Source of the DNA: Archaeoglobaceae archaeon
Lineage (GTDB): Archaea > Halobacteriota > Archaeoglobi > Archaeoglobales > Archaeoglobaceae
Length of the DNA stretch: 37,692 bases
Direction: 5' to 3'
Assembly (NCBI GenBank): GCA_025058735.1
Contig: JANXDX010000002.1
Span: 1-37,692, forward strand
Shown here: positions 16,299 to 23,639 of the stretch, piece after piece
Numbering within the stretch: position 1 is the first letter of the stretch
Layout of the letters: the number at the start of each line of letters is the position of its first letter
Program-made: the position numbers and the translations under genes
Notes under the pieces: model-generated
What the model was told of the DNA's origin: nothing
Seen by the model: only the letters and a program-made list of their open reading frames with translations
The model's database searches: none

Positions 16299-16697
16299 TT
16301 ATTTCTTCTCTTCTCTCTCCTTTTCAATTTCTTCTTGTATCTTGCTAGCTTGCTGAACAACTTGCTGAAGAGCTGCTATCAATTTTTCTCTTGTCTCTTC
16401 AACTCTTCCAATCCTCTTTTTGACGAACTCTATCGCATCTTCAACTCCCTTCTCAACAACAACTCCAGCCCCAACGTTAACTAGGAACCTTTTAACATTT
16501 TTTACATCTACGTATGCGAAAACTCCACCACCTAGATCCATCAACGCCTCAACCACTTGCTGAGATGAGCTGAAGTACTGTAAAGTTTCAAGAGTTTTAT
16601 TATATTCAGAAAGTAAAATTTCTGTCTCTAAAATTCTTCTCTGAATAGCTTCAGCCTCGTTTTGAAGTTGTTGGAGGATCAGGAGTCTTCTGTCCAT
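16299..16697 (-). CDS. pfdA: Prefoldin alpha subunit
   Basis: A subunit of the hexameric prefoldin chaperone that holds unfolded proteins for the thermosome. It has 132 residues with a long N-terminal coiled coil (residues ~1-40), the hairpin core (VVEALMDLGGGVFAYVDV and VGAGVVVEKGVEDAIEF) and a second coiled coil to the end. The start ATG shares a base with the L18Ae stop (TGATG) and has AGGTGAG before it. Its position between rpl18a and ftsY matches the order seen across Euryarchaeota. Confidence 0.95.
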   Translation of the reverse strand: MDRRLLILQQLQNEAEAIQRRILETEILLSEYNKTLETLQYFSSSQQVVEALMDLGGGVFAYVDVKNVKRFLVNVGAGVVVEKGVEDAIEFVKKRIGRVEETREKLIAALQQVVQQASKIQEEIEKEREEKK

Positions 16698-16870
16698 CAG
16701 CTCACCTTTTTAATTTCTTCAATTTTTATTAAATTTCTTTTTACTTTATGGTTGCTACCAAGTATCGAGTAGACTTTCTCCAAAGCAAATCTTTCGTTGT
16801 GAGCATCGACAACTTTTTTGAACCTCTTCCATCCTTCAAGAGTTTTGAATTTACCGGAAATTTCAAACAC
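16697..16870 (-). CDS. rpl18a: Ribosomal protein L18Ae (LX)
   Basis: A large-subunit ribosomal protein of 57 residues. Seen: FEISGKFKTLEGWKRFKKVV and the following HNERFALEKVYSILGSNHKV, which match the single-domain archaeal LX form. The GTG at 16870 is chosen because GAGGTGATC stands five bases upstream; the longer form from 16894 would put this ribosome-binding site inside the coding region and add eight residues the family lacks. It lies 4 nt after aIF6 and overlaps pfdA by one base. Confidence 0.92.
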   Translation of the reverse strand: MFEISGKFKTLEGWKRFKKVVDAHNERFALEKVYSILGSNHKVKRNLIKIEEIKKVS

Positions 16871-16874
16871 AAGA

Positions 16875-17528
16875 TCACCTCGGGAAAAGAGCATCCATAA
16901 CTACTCCAAGCTCAAAACCAGTTGTATCTTTTCCAACAACACAACCTTTCGAATTTGCAAGAACTCCAGCTCCTACCATGTCTATTCCAAAATTTACAGT
17001 TCCAGTCAGAACTTCAACCTTCATAACTTTCTCTATCTTTTTCTTCTCCCAATCTGTAAGCCTTGGATGTGCCAATCCGCCTTTGTTTGTTATCACAGCT
17101 GCCATTCCAACAGCTTTTATACCACCGATCGTCCCCTTGACAATTTCTACTTCCAAGAACTTTGAAACTTTTTCGACAACTCCATCGCTAACTTCAGGAT
17201 TAGCTATTCCGCCAAAATCGTTCAAACAAAAGTTGTTGCCAAAGCAAGTCATCGGCGTATCTAAAACTTCTACTTCCAACTGTCTTTTCAAGGTTTCGAT
17301 CTCTTTACTTAAAGCGTTTGAGCTGACGACTGCTCCACTTGAATTCAAAGCTAGCAAAGCTCCAACAAGTTCTGAGCCTGCGATCGTTGTATGTATCGTA
17401 TCAACTTTCAATTCTTCAGTTATAGCTTCTCTGAATTTCCTATCCCTCACACCAACTACCGCAAATTCTTCAGAAACTTTAGCGTACAGACCAATTAGTG
17501 GATTTCCAGCTACAGCTGACAACCTCAT
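16875..17528 (-). CDS. eif6: Translation initiation factor aIF6
   Basis: aIF6 binds the 50S subunit and keeps it from joining the 30S until needed. It has 217 residues made of five similar alpha/beta repeats forming a pentagonal ring; the repeat core is visible several times (TIAGSELVGALLALNSSGAVV, then NDFGGIANPEVSD, GGIKAVGMAAVITNKGGLAHP and GAGVLANSKGCVVG, each in pieces). The opening MRLSAVAGNPLIGLYAKV is conserved. The start overlaps the L31e stop by ATGA (17525-17528). It belongs to the translation operon. Confidence 0.95.
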   Translation of the reverse strand: MRLSAVAGNPLIGLYAKVSEEFAVVGVRDRKFREAITEELKVDTIHTTIAGSELVGALLALNSSGAVVSSNALSKEIETLKRQLEVEVLDTPMTCFGNNFCLNDFGGIANPEVSDGVVEKVSKFLEVEIVKGTIGGIKAVGMAAVITNKGGLAHPRLTDWEKKKIEKVMKVEVLTGTVNFGIDMVGAGVLANSKGCVVGKDTTGFELGVVMDALFPR

Positions 17529-17794
17529 TTCACTAACTCAACTTCAACTGTTCCATCGTCGAACTTAACAGCTCTAATTCTTATCCAAGATGGTGGCTCT
17601 TCAGATCCTCTCTCCCAGATCTTCTCATTTATACTTGCATCTATCTTCACGTTTTCAACTGGAACTTTCATATGCCTGCTAAGGAACTTTTTTATGTATT
17701 TCACAGCTTTCTTTGCTCTTAGCCATCTTGGATACCTTTTCAAATTGTGATCGAGCTGCATAGAGTAGATCCTTTCAACCTCTATCTTCGCCAT
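17525..17794 (-). CDS. rpl31e: Ribosomal protein L31e
   Basis: A large-subunit protein near the exit tunnel, 89 residues. Seen: ERIYSMQLDHNLKRYPRW, then RAKKAVKYIKKFLSRHMKV and NEKIWERGSEEPPSWIRIRA, all standard L31e. The ATG at 17794 is preferred over the TTG one codon earlier because GAGGTGG is placed five bases upstream of it. That site lies right after the L39e stop. It is followed by aIF6 with a 4-nt overlap. Confidence 0.96.
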   Translation of the reverse strand: MAKIEVERIYSMQLDHNLKRYPRWLRAKKAVKYIKKFLSRHMKVPVENVKIDASINEKIWERGSEEPPSWIRIRAVKFDDGTVEVELVK

Positions 17795-17803
17795 CAAACC
17801 ACC

Positions 17804-17956
17804 TCAAGGCTGCAATTTGCTTCTCCTCCAATGTCTTCTCTTTGGAGTTGTAGTAACTTTGCGCTTAGTCTTTACAATTACCCATACAGGTGGCCTTCTG
17901 TTTTGCTTTAGCTTTCTTGCAAGCCTCAACTTTACTCCCAATGTCTTTTTACCCAT
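17804..17956 (-). CDS. rpl39e: Ribosomal protein L39e
   Basis: A very small, very basic ribosomal protein (50 residues) that lines the peptide exit tunnel. Reading the minus strand from ATG 17954-17956 gives [18 protein letters not shown], then [16 protein letters not shown] and [14 protein letters not shown] before TGA at 17804-17806. The RRPPVWV and RRHWRR segments are the family's signature. GGAAGTGAT just before the ATG serves as ribosome-binding site. It sits between the PDCD5 protein and L31e, the usual archaeal order. Confidence 0.95.
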   Translation of the reverse strand: MGKKTLGVKLRLARKLKQNRRPPVWVIVKTKRKVTTTPKRRHWRRSKLQP

Positions 17957-17960
17957 AGGA

Positions 17961-18290
17961 TCACTTCCTTATTATTCTTGTCTCCCTCTTCTTAGCCTGC
18001 GCCCTCTTCAGTATTTCAACGAGCATTTCATCAGTTATCTTCGACTGAATTTTTCCAGCTTGAGCTAGAGCTACGAGTTGATTTTCTATAGCTTCAGCAA
18101 TTTCAGGATGTGCTAGTTTCAAGCGAGTCAACCTTTCTCTAGCCTCAGGCTCAAGTATTGTTTTTAAAATAGCTTTTTTCTGTTCTTCATACTGCCTTTT
18201 TAGCTCTTCTTGTCTTTTCAATTCTTCCAGTTCAGCTCTTCTCTGAAGTTCCAACAACTTCCTTCTCCTAATTTCTTCAACGTCTTCCAT
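17961..18290 (-). CDS. DNA-binding PDCD5/TFAR19 family protein
   Basis: A small helical protein (109 residues) of the PDCD5 family, archaeal relatives of a human apoptosis-related protein; archaeal members bind DNA. Seen: a Glu/Lys/Arg-rich N-terminal helix ([17 protein letters not shown]) and the three-helix core with [35 protein letters not shown] and the closing [12 protein letters not shown]. The ATG at 18290 is preferred because GGTGATC precedes it; GTG at 18299 would add three residues and overlap the S19e stop. It lies in the ribosomal operon between S19e and L39e. Confidence 0.92.
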   Translation of the reverse strand: MEDVEEIRRRKLLELQRRAELEELKRQEELKRQYEEQKKAILKTILEPEARERLTRLKLAHPEIAEAIENQLVALAQAGKIQSKITDEMLVEILKRAQAKKRETRIIRK

Positions 18291-18295
18291 CTCGA

Positions 18296-18739
18296 TCACC
18301 CATACTTCGCTAGTTCAGGCATCTTTTTTATCAATTCTTTCTTAACTTCGTTTGCAATCCTGTCTAAGAAAGATCTTCCGTAAGGTGTTAAAATTCTACC
18401 ATTTTTAGTTTTCTGTACAAATCCAAGTTGCTCAAGCTGATGGAGAGCATTTCTTATTATTGCTCCACTTCCTTTTCTGAAATGTGGTGGCTTAACTCCT
18501 CTCCTCTTCCTTCCACCGTAGAAAGTTCTTAGCCTTTCTATTCCAACAGGTCCATCTAAGTATATCCTTCTAAAAATCGATGCCAGCCTTAAATACCACC
18601 AATCTTTCTGTTCAGGAGACCTTTGCTTGTAAGTACCAGTTTTAACGTACTTAGCCCACTCAGGTGGTGCAACCATCTCTTTCAACTTATCTGCAACTTT
18701 CTGTATTAAAAGATCTGCAGGTACATCGTAAACGCTCAT
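18296..18739 (-). CDS. rps19e: Ribosomal protein S19e
   Basis: A small-subunit protein of archaea and eukaryotes, needed for 30S/40S maturation. It has 147 residues with the winged-helix core: [18 protein letters not shown], then [32 protein letters not shown] in pieces and [18 protein letters not shown], all typical. The ATG at 18739 is chosen because GAGGTGAT is six bases upstream; a start at 18754 would include that site. It follows the CRM protein closely. Confidence 0.96.
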   Translation of the reverse strand: MSVYDVPADLLIQKVADKLKEMVAPPEWAKYVKTGTYKQRSPEQKDWWYLRLASIFRRIYLDGPVGIERLRTFYGGRKRRGVKPPHFRKGSGAIIRNALHQLEQLGFVQKTKNGRILTPYGRSFLDRIANEVKKELIKKMPELAKYG

Positions 18740-18743
18740 TTTA

Positions 18744-18962
18744 TCACCTCTCAAACGTTAAAACAAACCCTCTGAAATCTACAAGTTTACCTTTAACCTT
18801 CGAAGCTATTTCCATTGCTAACTCTTTTTTTTCTTTCTCAGATATCCTTCTAAAGTTTTTCAACATTTTTACCTTCACTACTCCATGTTTCTCAAGCTGC
18901 AGATTTATCTCTTCTATCAAATTTTCTGTTATTCCTTTTTTCCCGACGTTGATCGTGATCAT
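18744..18962 (-). CDS. CRM (YhbY-like) RNA-binding protein
   Basis: A stand-alone CRM-domain protein (72 residues), the archaeal counterpart of bacterial YhbY, which associates with pre-50S ribosomes; plant relatives act in intron splicing. Seen: [27 protein letters not shown] (the position of the usual GxxG loop region is partly changed) and [12 protein letters not shown] as last strand. The ATG at 18962 is preferred over TTG 18983; GGGTAGG lies directly before it, though rather close. It is the first gene of the long leftward translation operon, with the promoter at ~19005-19020. Confidence 0.85.
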   Translation of the reverse strand: MITINVGKKGITENLIEEINLQLEKHGVVKVKMLKNFRRISEKEKKELAMEIASKVKGKLVDFRGFVLTFER

Positions 18963-19000
18963 CCCTACCCGTGAACACTGCAACTAAAAAATTTAACTGA

Positions 19001-19058
19001 TTGATCTCTTATAAATTTATATTTATATAAAATTTTTTTATTGTTTTTATAAATTATT
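19001..19058. promoter_or_regulatory. Divergent promoters of the translation operon and rfcS
   Basis: A 60-bp A/T block. On the minus strand ATAAATTTATAAGAG (~19006-19020) can drive the CRM-S19e-...-CofC operon. On the plus strand TTTTTATAAATTA (19044-19056) can drive rfcS, placing its transcript start ~15-20 nt before the ATG at 19093. The two TATA-like boxes are only ~30 bp apart. Confidence 0.5.
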
Positions 19059-19092
19059 AAAACTTTTTATGCAAAACTCGCACAATCTTTCG

Positions 19093-20046
19093 ATGGAAGA
19101 ATTTGAAGTGTGGGTAGAGAAGTATCGTCCAAGGACTCTAGATGAAGTAGTTGGACAAGATGAAATTGTACAGAGACTAAAAGGATACGTTAGACAAAAA
19201 AACATACCCCATCTTCTCTTCTCAGGACCACCTGGAACTGGAAAGACTGCAACTGCTATAGCTTTGACGAGAGATCTATTCAGCGATGTCTGGAGAGACA
19301 ACTTCATAGAGCTGAATGCGAGCGATGAGAGGGGGATAGATGTAGTTAGAAGTAAGATAAAGGAGTTTGCTAGAACAGCACCGATCGGAGGTGTACCGTT
19401 TAAAATAATATTCTTAGATGAAGCAGATGCTTTGACAGCTGATGCCCAGGCAGCTTTAAGAAGAACTATGGAGATGTTTTCGAAGAGCTGCAGATTTATA
19501 CTGAGCTGCAACTACTTGAGCAGAATAATAGAGCCTATTCAATCTAGATGTGCAATCTTCAAGTTCCGTCCAATAGCTAGAGAAGCTATGAGGAAAAAAT
19601 TGCTAGAAATTTGTGAAAAAGAGAAAGTAAAGATCACAGAAGATGGCTTAGAAACTCTGATCCAAATATCTGGAGGAGATTTCAGAAAAGCTATAAACGC
19701 TTTACAAGGTGCTGCAGCTTCTGGAGAAGTTGTAGATGCTGAGGTTATATATCAAATAACTGCAACAGCAAGACCTGAAGAAATTGGAAAACTCATAGAG
19801 GTTGCTTTGAGCGGAAAGTTCATGGAAGCTAGAAGTATGCTTGAGAAGTTGATGGTTCACTACGGAATGAGTGGAGAAGATGTTGTGAACCAGCTCTTCA
19901 GAGAGATAGTTTCGATGAAGATCGATGAGAAGTTGAAAGTTCTACTTGTAGATAAACTTGGAGAAATAGACTTCAGGCTAACTGAAGGTGCAAACGAAAA
20001 AATCCAGCTGGAAGCTTATCTAGCTTTTCTAGCTTCTCTAAAGTGA
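19093..20046 (+). CDS. rfcS: Replication factor C small subunit
   Basis: The AAA+ clamp-loader subunit that loads PCNA onto DNA. It has 317 residues from the ATG at 19093, whose MEEFEVWVEKYRP is the standard archaeal opening; the frame from 19069 adds eight residues with no family match. Seen: GPPGTGKT at residues 45-52 (Walker A), LDEAD at 108-112 (Walker B), SCN sensor near 138-140 and SRC at 151-153 (arginine finger). No intein is present. The stop overlaps the tyw3 start by one base (TGATG). Confidence 0.96.
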   Translation: MEEFEVWVEKYRPRTLDEVVGQDEIVQRLKGYVRQKNIPHLLFSGPPGTGKTATAIALTRDLFSDVWRDNFIELNASDERGIDVVRSKIKEFARTAPIGGVPFKIIFLDEADALTADAQAALRRTMEMFSKSCRFILSCNYLSRIIEPIQSRCAIFKFRPIAREAMRKKLLEICEKEKVKITEDGLETLIQISGGDFRKAINALQGAAASGEVVDAEVIYQITATARPEEIGKLIEVALSGKFMEARSMLEKLMVHYGMSGEDVVNQLFREIVSMKIDEKLKVLLVDKLGEIDFRLTEGANEKIQLEAYLAFLASLK

Positions 20047-20615
20047 TGTGGAAGTTGAAAGAGGAGAAGTTAAAGATCTACGAGGAGGCAAAAAAGAGAA
20101 AAGAAGTTGACGAAGATCTATTAGAACTCCTAGATCTTATAAACAGCTTTCCAAACTACGTAACTCTTTCGAGCTGCAGTGGAAGAGTTGCCGTTTTAGA
20201 TCTTGAAAACTTTGGAGAGAAGTTTTCTGCAAAATTTTTAGGAAAATGGCACAGTTTTGTAAGCTTTGAAGAAGTTTTGAACTCTGCTAAGAGAAGTGAG
20301 AGAGTTGCCTGGTTGATCCAGTATCCCCCAATAATACACGTTGCTTGCAAAACTTTGAAAGATGCGAAAAATCTGCTGGAAATTGCGAACAACTCTGGAT
20401 TCAGGAGGAGTGGTATAATATCTTTGAAGAATTTTGTAGTTGAAATAGCTTCGTTTGAAAGGATCGAACTTCCAATAGCTTTCAAGGGAAAAATCTTAGT
20501 TGATGAGAATTATTTAAATTTTATAATAGATCTTGCTAATAGAAAACTTGAAAGAGGGAAGGAGAAGTTAAAGAGGCTTTATTCTAAACTTTCTCAAGTA
20601 GTAAATTCCTATTAG
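20046..20615 (+). CDS. tyw3: tRNA-Phe wybutosine-pathway methyltransferase Tyw3-like
   Basis: Tyw3 methylates N4 of the wyosine-type base at position 37 of tRNA-Phe, next to the anticodon. The 189-residue protein shows YVTLSSCSGRVAVLD (the conserved SSCSGR loop) near residues 37-51, then GKWHSF, QYPPIIHVACKTL and a later SGFRRSGIIS, all family marks. The start is the ATG sharing a base with the rfcS stop; a GTG one codon earlier is also possible. The 3' end overlaps the convergent DUF373 gene by 48 bp, an unusually long overlap. Archaea make several wyosine variants; which one is made here cannot be said. Confidence 0.88.
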   Translation: MWKLKEEKLKIYEEAKKRKEVDEDLLELLDLINSFPNYVTLSSCSGRVAVLDLENFGEKFSAKFLGKWHSFVSFEEVLNSAKRSERVAWLIQYPPIIHVACKTLKDAKNLLEIANNSGFRRSGIISLKNFVVEIASFERIELPIAFKGKILVDENYLNFIIDLANRKLERGKEKLKRLYSKLSQVVNSY

Positions 20616-21560
20616 AGCTATAGATATTGAAAGAATTATTGAAATTAAAAATTCTTCGATCTTTGCACTGATCAAAAAATTCGATGTGCTCCAGAGAATA
20701 ATTCCTGACGAACTCGTCAAGAAAAAAGTGGAAACATATTTTTTAAAATTTAAACCTTCAGCTATCGCATCAATAGCTCTAGCAAATATTATGAATATTG
20801 CAGACAAAATGATCCATGGAATGCTTGTCGCTACAAATTCAAGAGAACTTTTGGAGTTCAAACTTAGAGTTAGTCCAACGACTAAAAAAATTGCAGACAT
20901 TACATAAAAAACTGAAGATAATCTTCCCTCTACAACAGATCTTTTAACTGCTGAACCGTAAGCTTCAAGAACTCTTTCCAATCCATAAGCTTTTGCCAAA
21001 AAGTAAAGTCCAAGGAAAAGAATTATTGCTCCAAAACCGATCTCTGGCCTATAAAACATCAAAGATAAAGAATAGAATATCAGTATTATTCCTAGAGGAA
21101 CTAGAGTTGCCCTAGCTATTTTCGGTTCACTCATCATCTTCTTTATCAAAAAGTACGTACTCTCTATTGTCCTGCTTTGCTTAACAACAACTCTCTGAAC
21201 ACCGTCAACTTTGAAGCGAGAATATATGAGTGGTAGTATGAACTCATCCTCAGATCCATCTGTTACAACTAAAACGCTCTCTGGCTTTAAAGTTGAAGCG
21301 ATCTCATCTAACTGCCTTGCTATCTTTAGATCTGAAGAGATACCGACGTTTTTGTCTCCGCAAACGACTGCAACTTCAGCCCCTATCTTATCGCATAACT
21401 TTATACCTGCAAACATCGCATTCGGATCTGAGTCCTCTGGATCAGATATCGCAAGCTTCACTGCAGCATCTAAAACTTTCTCTCTACCAACTACAGGTGA
21501 TTCTATTCCAGTTTTCTCTCCAAGATCGTTGTCTCTGTCAATTACTAGAACTAACTTCAT
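20568..21560 (-). CDS. DUF373 family membrane protein
   Basis: An archaeal DUF373 protein, 330 residues, function unknown. The N-terminal ~145 residues are soluble: LVLVIDRDNDLGEKTGIESP at the start, an NAMFAGIKL helix, EVAVVCGD and VLVVTDGSEDEF. This resembles a Rossmann-like fold with Asp-rich loops. From ~150 on there are about six hydrophobic segments (for example IARATLVPLGIILIFYSLSL and IGFGAIILFLGLYFLAKAY) in an integral membrane domain. It is co-translated with the acyl-CoA dehydrogenase gene (ATGA at 21557-21560) and overlaps tyw3 tail-to-tail by 48 bp. Confidence 0.88.
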   Translation of the reverse strand: MKLVLVIDRDNDLGEKTGIESPVVGREKVLDAAVKLAISDPEDSDPNAMFAGIKLCDKIGAEVAVVCGDKNVGISSDLKIARQLDEIASTLKPESVLVVTDGSEDEFILPLIYSRFKVDGVQRVVVKQSRTIESTYFLIKKMMSEPKIARATLVPLGIILIFYSLSLMFYRPEIGFGAIILFLGLYFLAKAYGLERVLEAYGSAVKRSVVEGRLSSVFYVMSAIFLVVGLTLSLNSKSSLEFVATSIPWIILSAIFIIFARAIDAIAEGLNFKKYVSTFFLTSSSGIILWSTSNFLISAKIEEFLISIILSISIALIGIYYLRKFRIKPL

Positions 21561-22711
21561 GTTAGTTTACCCAAAACTTCCCTTGCTATAGTGTTCAGCT
21601 GTATTTCCTTTGTACCTTCGTATATTTCGGTTATCTTCACATCTCTATAAAACCTTTCAACTTCGTACTCAGTTATGTAACCGTATCCGCCGTGCAACTG
21701 TATAGCTTCATCGCAAATCTTGACTGCTATCTTTGCAGCGTAAAACTTAGCCATAGAAGTTAGAGCTGGATCTATCTTTCCCTGATCAAAGTTCCAAGCA
21801 GCTTTGTAAATTAACAACCTTGCAGCTTCAAGTTCTGTTCTCATTTCAGCAACTCTGTGCTGCAAAGCTTGAAAAGCACCTATTGGTACTCCAAACTGTT
21901 TTCTCTTTTTCAGATAATTTACGGTCCTATCAAAAGCTCCCTGTGCTATTCCTAAAGCTTGTGCAGCAATCTCTATTCTACTTTCATCAAAAAACTCCAA
22001 AACTTGATAGAAACCTCTATTTAGCTGTCCTATAACTGCTGAATCATCAACTCTAACGTTTTTGAAAACTATCTCTGCAGTTGGAGAAGATCTTATACCC
22101 ATCTTTCCCCCTATCTTTGTAACTTTTATTCCAGGATCGTCCTTTTTCAAAAGAAAAGTTGTAAAACCTCTGTACCTTGGCTTTGCTTCTTGATCTGTGA
22201 CTGCTAAAACTATGAAGTAATCTGCTATAGTTCCATTTGTTATGAACGTCTTAGTTCCATTTATCACCCACTCATCTCCATCTCTCAAAGCCAAAGTTCT
22301 TATAGCTGTCAAATCGCTTCCAGCTTCTGGCTCTGTATAGCAGCCTGCTGTTATCGAGTCGCCTCTTGCAACTCTAGGTAAAACTTCCTTTTTCTGCTCT
22401 TCACTTCCAAACCTTGCAACTACTTCAGAACTGAAATCTGCTAAGATTATTGCACTACCTATAGTGCTGTCTGCTCTACAAAATTCCTCAGCGATCAAAA
22501 CGTTTTCAAGACAACCCATTCCTCCTCCGCCGTACTGCTCTGGAAAATGTACACCTATGAATCCTAAACTAGCTGCTTTTTTGTGCAATTCAAAAGGAAA
22601 TTCTTCTTTTCTATCAAGTTCTTCCGCAATTTCTTTTTTGAATTCCTTCGATGCAAAATCCCAAGCAGCCCTCTTTATATCTTTTTGCTCCTGGGTCAAT
22701 TCGAAGTCCAT
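21557..22711 (-). CDS. Acyl-CoA dehydrogenase
   Basis: An FAD enzyme that puts the 2,3 double bond into acyl-CoA in fatty- or amino-acid breakdown. Its 384 residues are the normal length for short/medium-chain members. Seen: the start MDFELTQEQKDIKRAAWDFA, CYTEPEAGSDLTAIRT (FAD/substrate loop), WVINGTKTFITNG, RKQFGVPIGAFQALQHRVAEM in pieces, IQLHGGYGYITEY and YEGTKEIQ with catalytic E365. The substrate chain length is not certain. A TATA-like TTTAATATATG lies ~20-30 nt before the ATG. Beta-oxidation genes are typical of Archaeoglobales. Confidence 0.94.
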   Translation of the reverse strand: MDFELTQEQKDIKRAAWDFASKEFKKEIAEELDRKEEFPFELHKKAASLGFIGVHFPEQYGGGGMGCLENVLIAEEFCRADSTIGSAIILADFSSEVVARFGSEEQKKEVLPRVARGDSITAGCYTEPEAGSDLTAIRTLALRDGDEWVINGTKTFITNGTIADYFIVLAVTDQEAKPRYRGFTTFLLKKDDPGIKVTKIGGKMGIRSSPTAEIVFKNVRVDDSAVIGQLNRGFYQVLEFFDESRIEIAAQALGIAQGAFDRTVNYLKKRKQFGVPIGAFQALQHRVAEMRTELEAARLLIYKAAWNFDQGKIDPALTSMAKFYAAKIAVKICDEAIQLHGGYGYITEYEVERFYRDVKITEIYEGTKEIQLNTIAREVLGKLT

Positions 22712-22725
22712 GTTTTTTGTAGAAG

Positions 22726-22742
22726 ATCATATATTAAACTTT
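22726..22742 (-). promoter_or_regulatory. TATA-like box of the acyl-CoA dehydrogenase gene
   Basis: Minus-strand AAGTTTAATATATGATC ends about 15 nt before the ATG at 22711 and its T/A core is ~25 nt from it. It sits between this gene and the stop of the MBL gene at 22743. The ATG has no Shine-Dalgarno, which fits a leaderless message. Confidence 0.4.
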
Positions 22743-23591
22743 TTACTTCTTTGCCGCTTCAAACAATCCAGGGATCGAGGTTGTGAAAAAGCTTAGAGCG
22801 ATCTTTTTTTTCGAATACTTTTCAAAAAAAGTTTTTACATCTTCATCTTTCATAAGCTTTTCAGAGAACTGATCTAAGTTATCGCTCTCTTTAGCAATTT
22901 CAAACCAACTTCTAATTTTCTCTTCAGCTTTCTCCAAAACCTCTTTATCAGCTAATCCAAAGTGTGTGAAAGCTATGTATCTTATGTCCATCCTCTTAAA
23001 CCTTTCAACGGTTTTTATGTAACTATTGAAATCAAAAGGAGGAGGGGTTAGTGGGATCAAGTGTCCATCGAAGTACATTCCAACTGCATCTGCTGGAAAC
23101 AGAACTTTCAGATCTTTCAAATAGTAAGAGAGCATGTGCGGTGCGTGGCCTGGAGAATGAAAGACTATCAACTCGTCTCCGCCAAGATCAAAATTCTTTC
23201 CATCTTCAACTACGATTATTTCACTCTCATCTATACTTTCGGGCTTTCCATATATTTCCGCAACTTCTTTTAAAACAAGTTTAGATGCTTCCCAGAGTTT
23301 TTCTGGATTTGCTAAGTGCTTAGCTCCTCTAGGATGAGCTAAAATTTTTGCTGAAAAGATCTTTGCAAGCCTGGCAGCTGAACCTGCATGATCTATATGT
23401 ACGTGAGTTGGAGCTATAAAACTTGGCCTTATCTTCAGTTTTTTCAACTCTTCCAAAAGATAATTAGAGCTGTTTTGTGTTCCAGGATCTATTAGAACTG
23501 CTTTTTCAAAATTCAGAGCGTAACATGCTATCAAGTTTTCTTCCACATGCTTGAAAGTGTCGATCATGTAGACTTTTGGAAGCACTTCCAT
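22743..23591 (-). CDS. MBL-fold hydrolase, glyoxalase II-like
   Basis: A 282-residue MBL hydrolase with glyoxalase II-like motifs. Seen: LPKVYMIDTF at the start, AVLIDPGTQNSS, THVHIDHAGSAARLA (metal motif), HSPGHAPHMLSYY, FPADAVGMY (bridging Asp) and FTHFG (last ligand). A C-terminal ~70-residue helical tail follows (KAEEKIRSWFEIAKESDNLD). It resembles archaeal thioesterase- or hydrolase-type MBL proteins of unknown substrate. The ATG at 23591 is chosen because minus-strand TTTTTAAAATTG (~23610-23622) lies ~25 nt upstream; TTG at 23609 would sit inside the promoter. It precedes the acyl-CoA dehydrogenase on the same strand, so an acyl-thioester substrate is possible. Confidence 0.85.
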   Translation of the reverse strand: MEVLPKVYMIDTFKHVEENLIACYALNFEKAVLIDPGTQNSSNYLLEELKKLKIRPSFIAPTHVHIDHAGSAARLAKIFSAKILAHPRGAKHLANPEKLWEASKLVLKEVAEIYGKPESIDESEIIVVEDGKNFDLGGDELIVFHSPGHAPHMLSYYLKDLKVLFPADAVGMYFDGHLIPLTPPPFDFNSYIKTVERFKRMDIRYIAFTHFGLADKEVLEKAEEKIRSWFEIAKESDNLDQFSEKLMKDEDVKTFFEKYSKKKIALSFFTTSIPGLFEAAKK

Positions 23592-23639
23592 GATTCCAGT
23601 GGACAACAATTTTAAAAATTTTCTTTTAATAAGAAAATT

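Noticed and set aside
16978-17568. 196-codon open frame on the plus strand
   Set aside because: It is fully antisense to aIF6 and L31e, rich in Ser/Thr/Pro as expected for a shadow frame, and has no promoter or ribosome-binding site.
19069-19092. Earlier RfcS start adding eight residues
   Set aside because: MEEFEVWVEKYRP at 19093 is the normal archaeal RfcS opening, and the first ATG would lie almost at the TATA box.
22464-22796. 110-codon open frame on the plus strand
   Set aside because: Antisense to the start of the acyl-CoA dehydrogenase and its promoter, with no family-like sequence.
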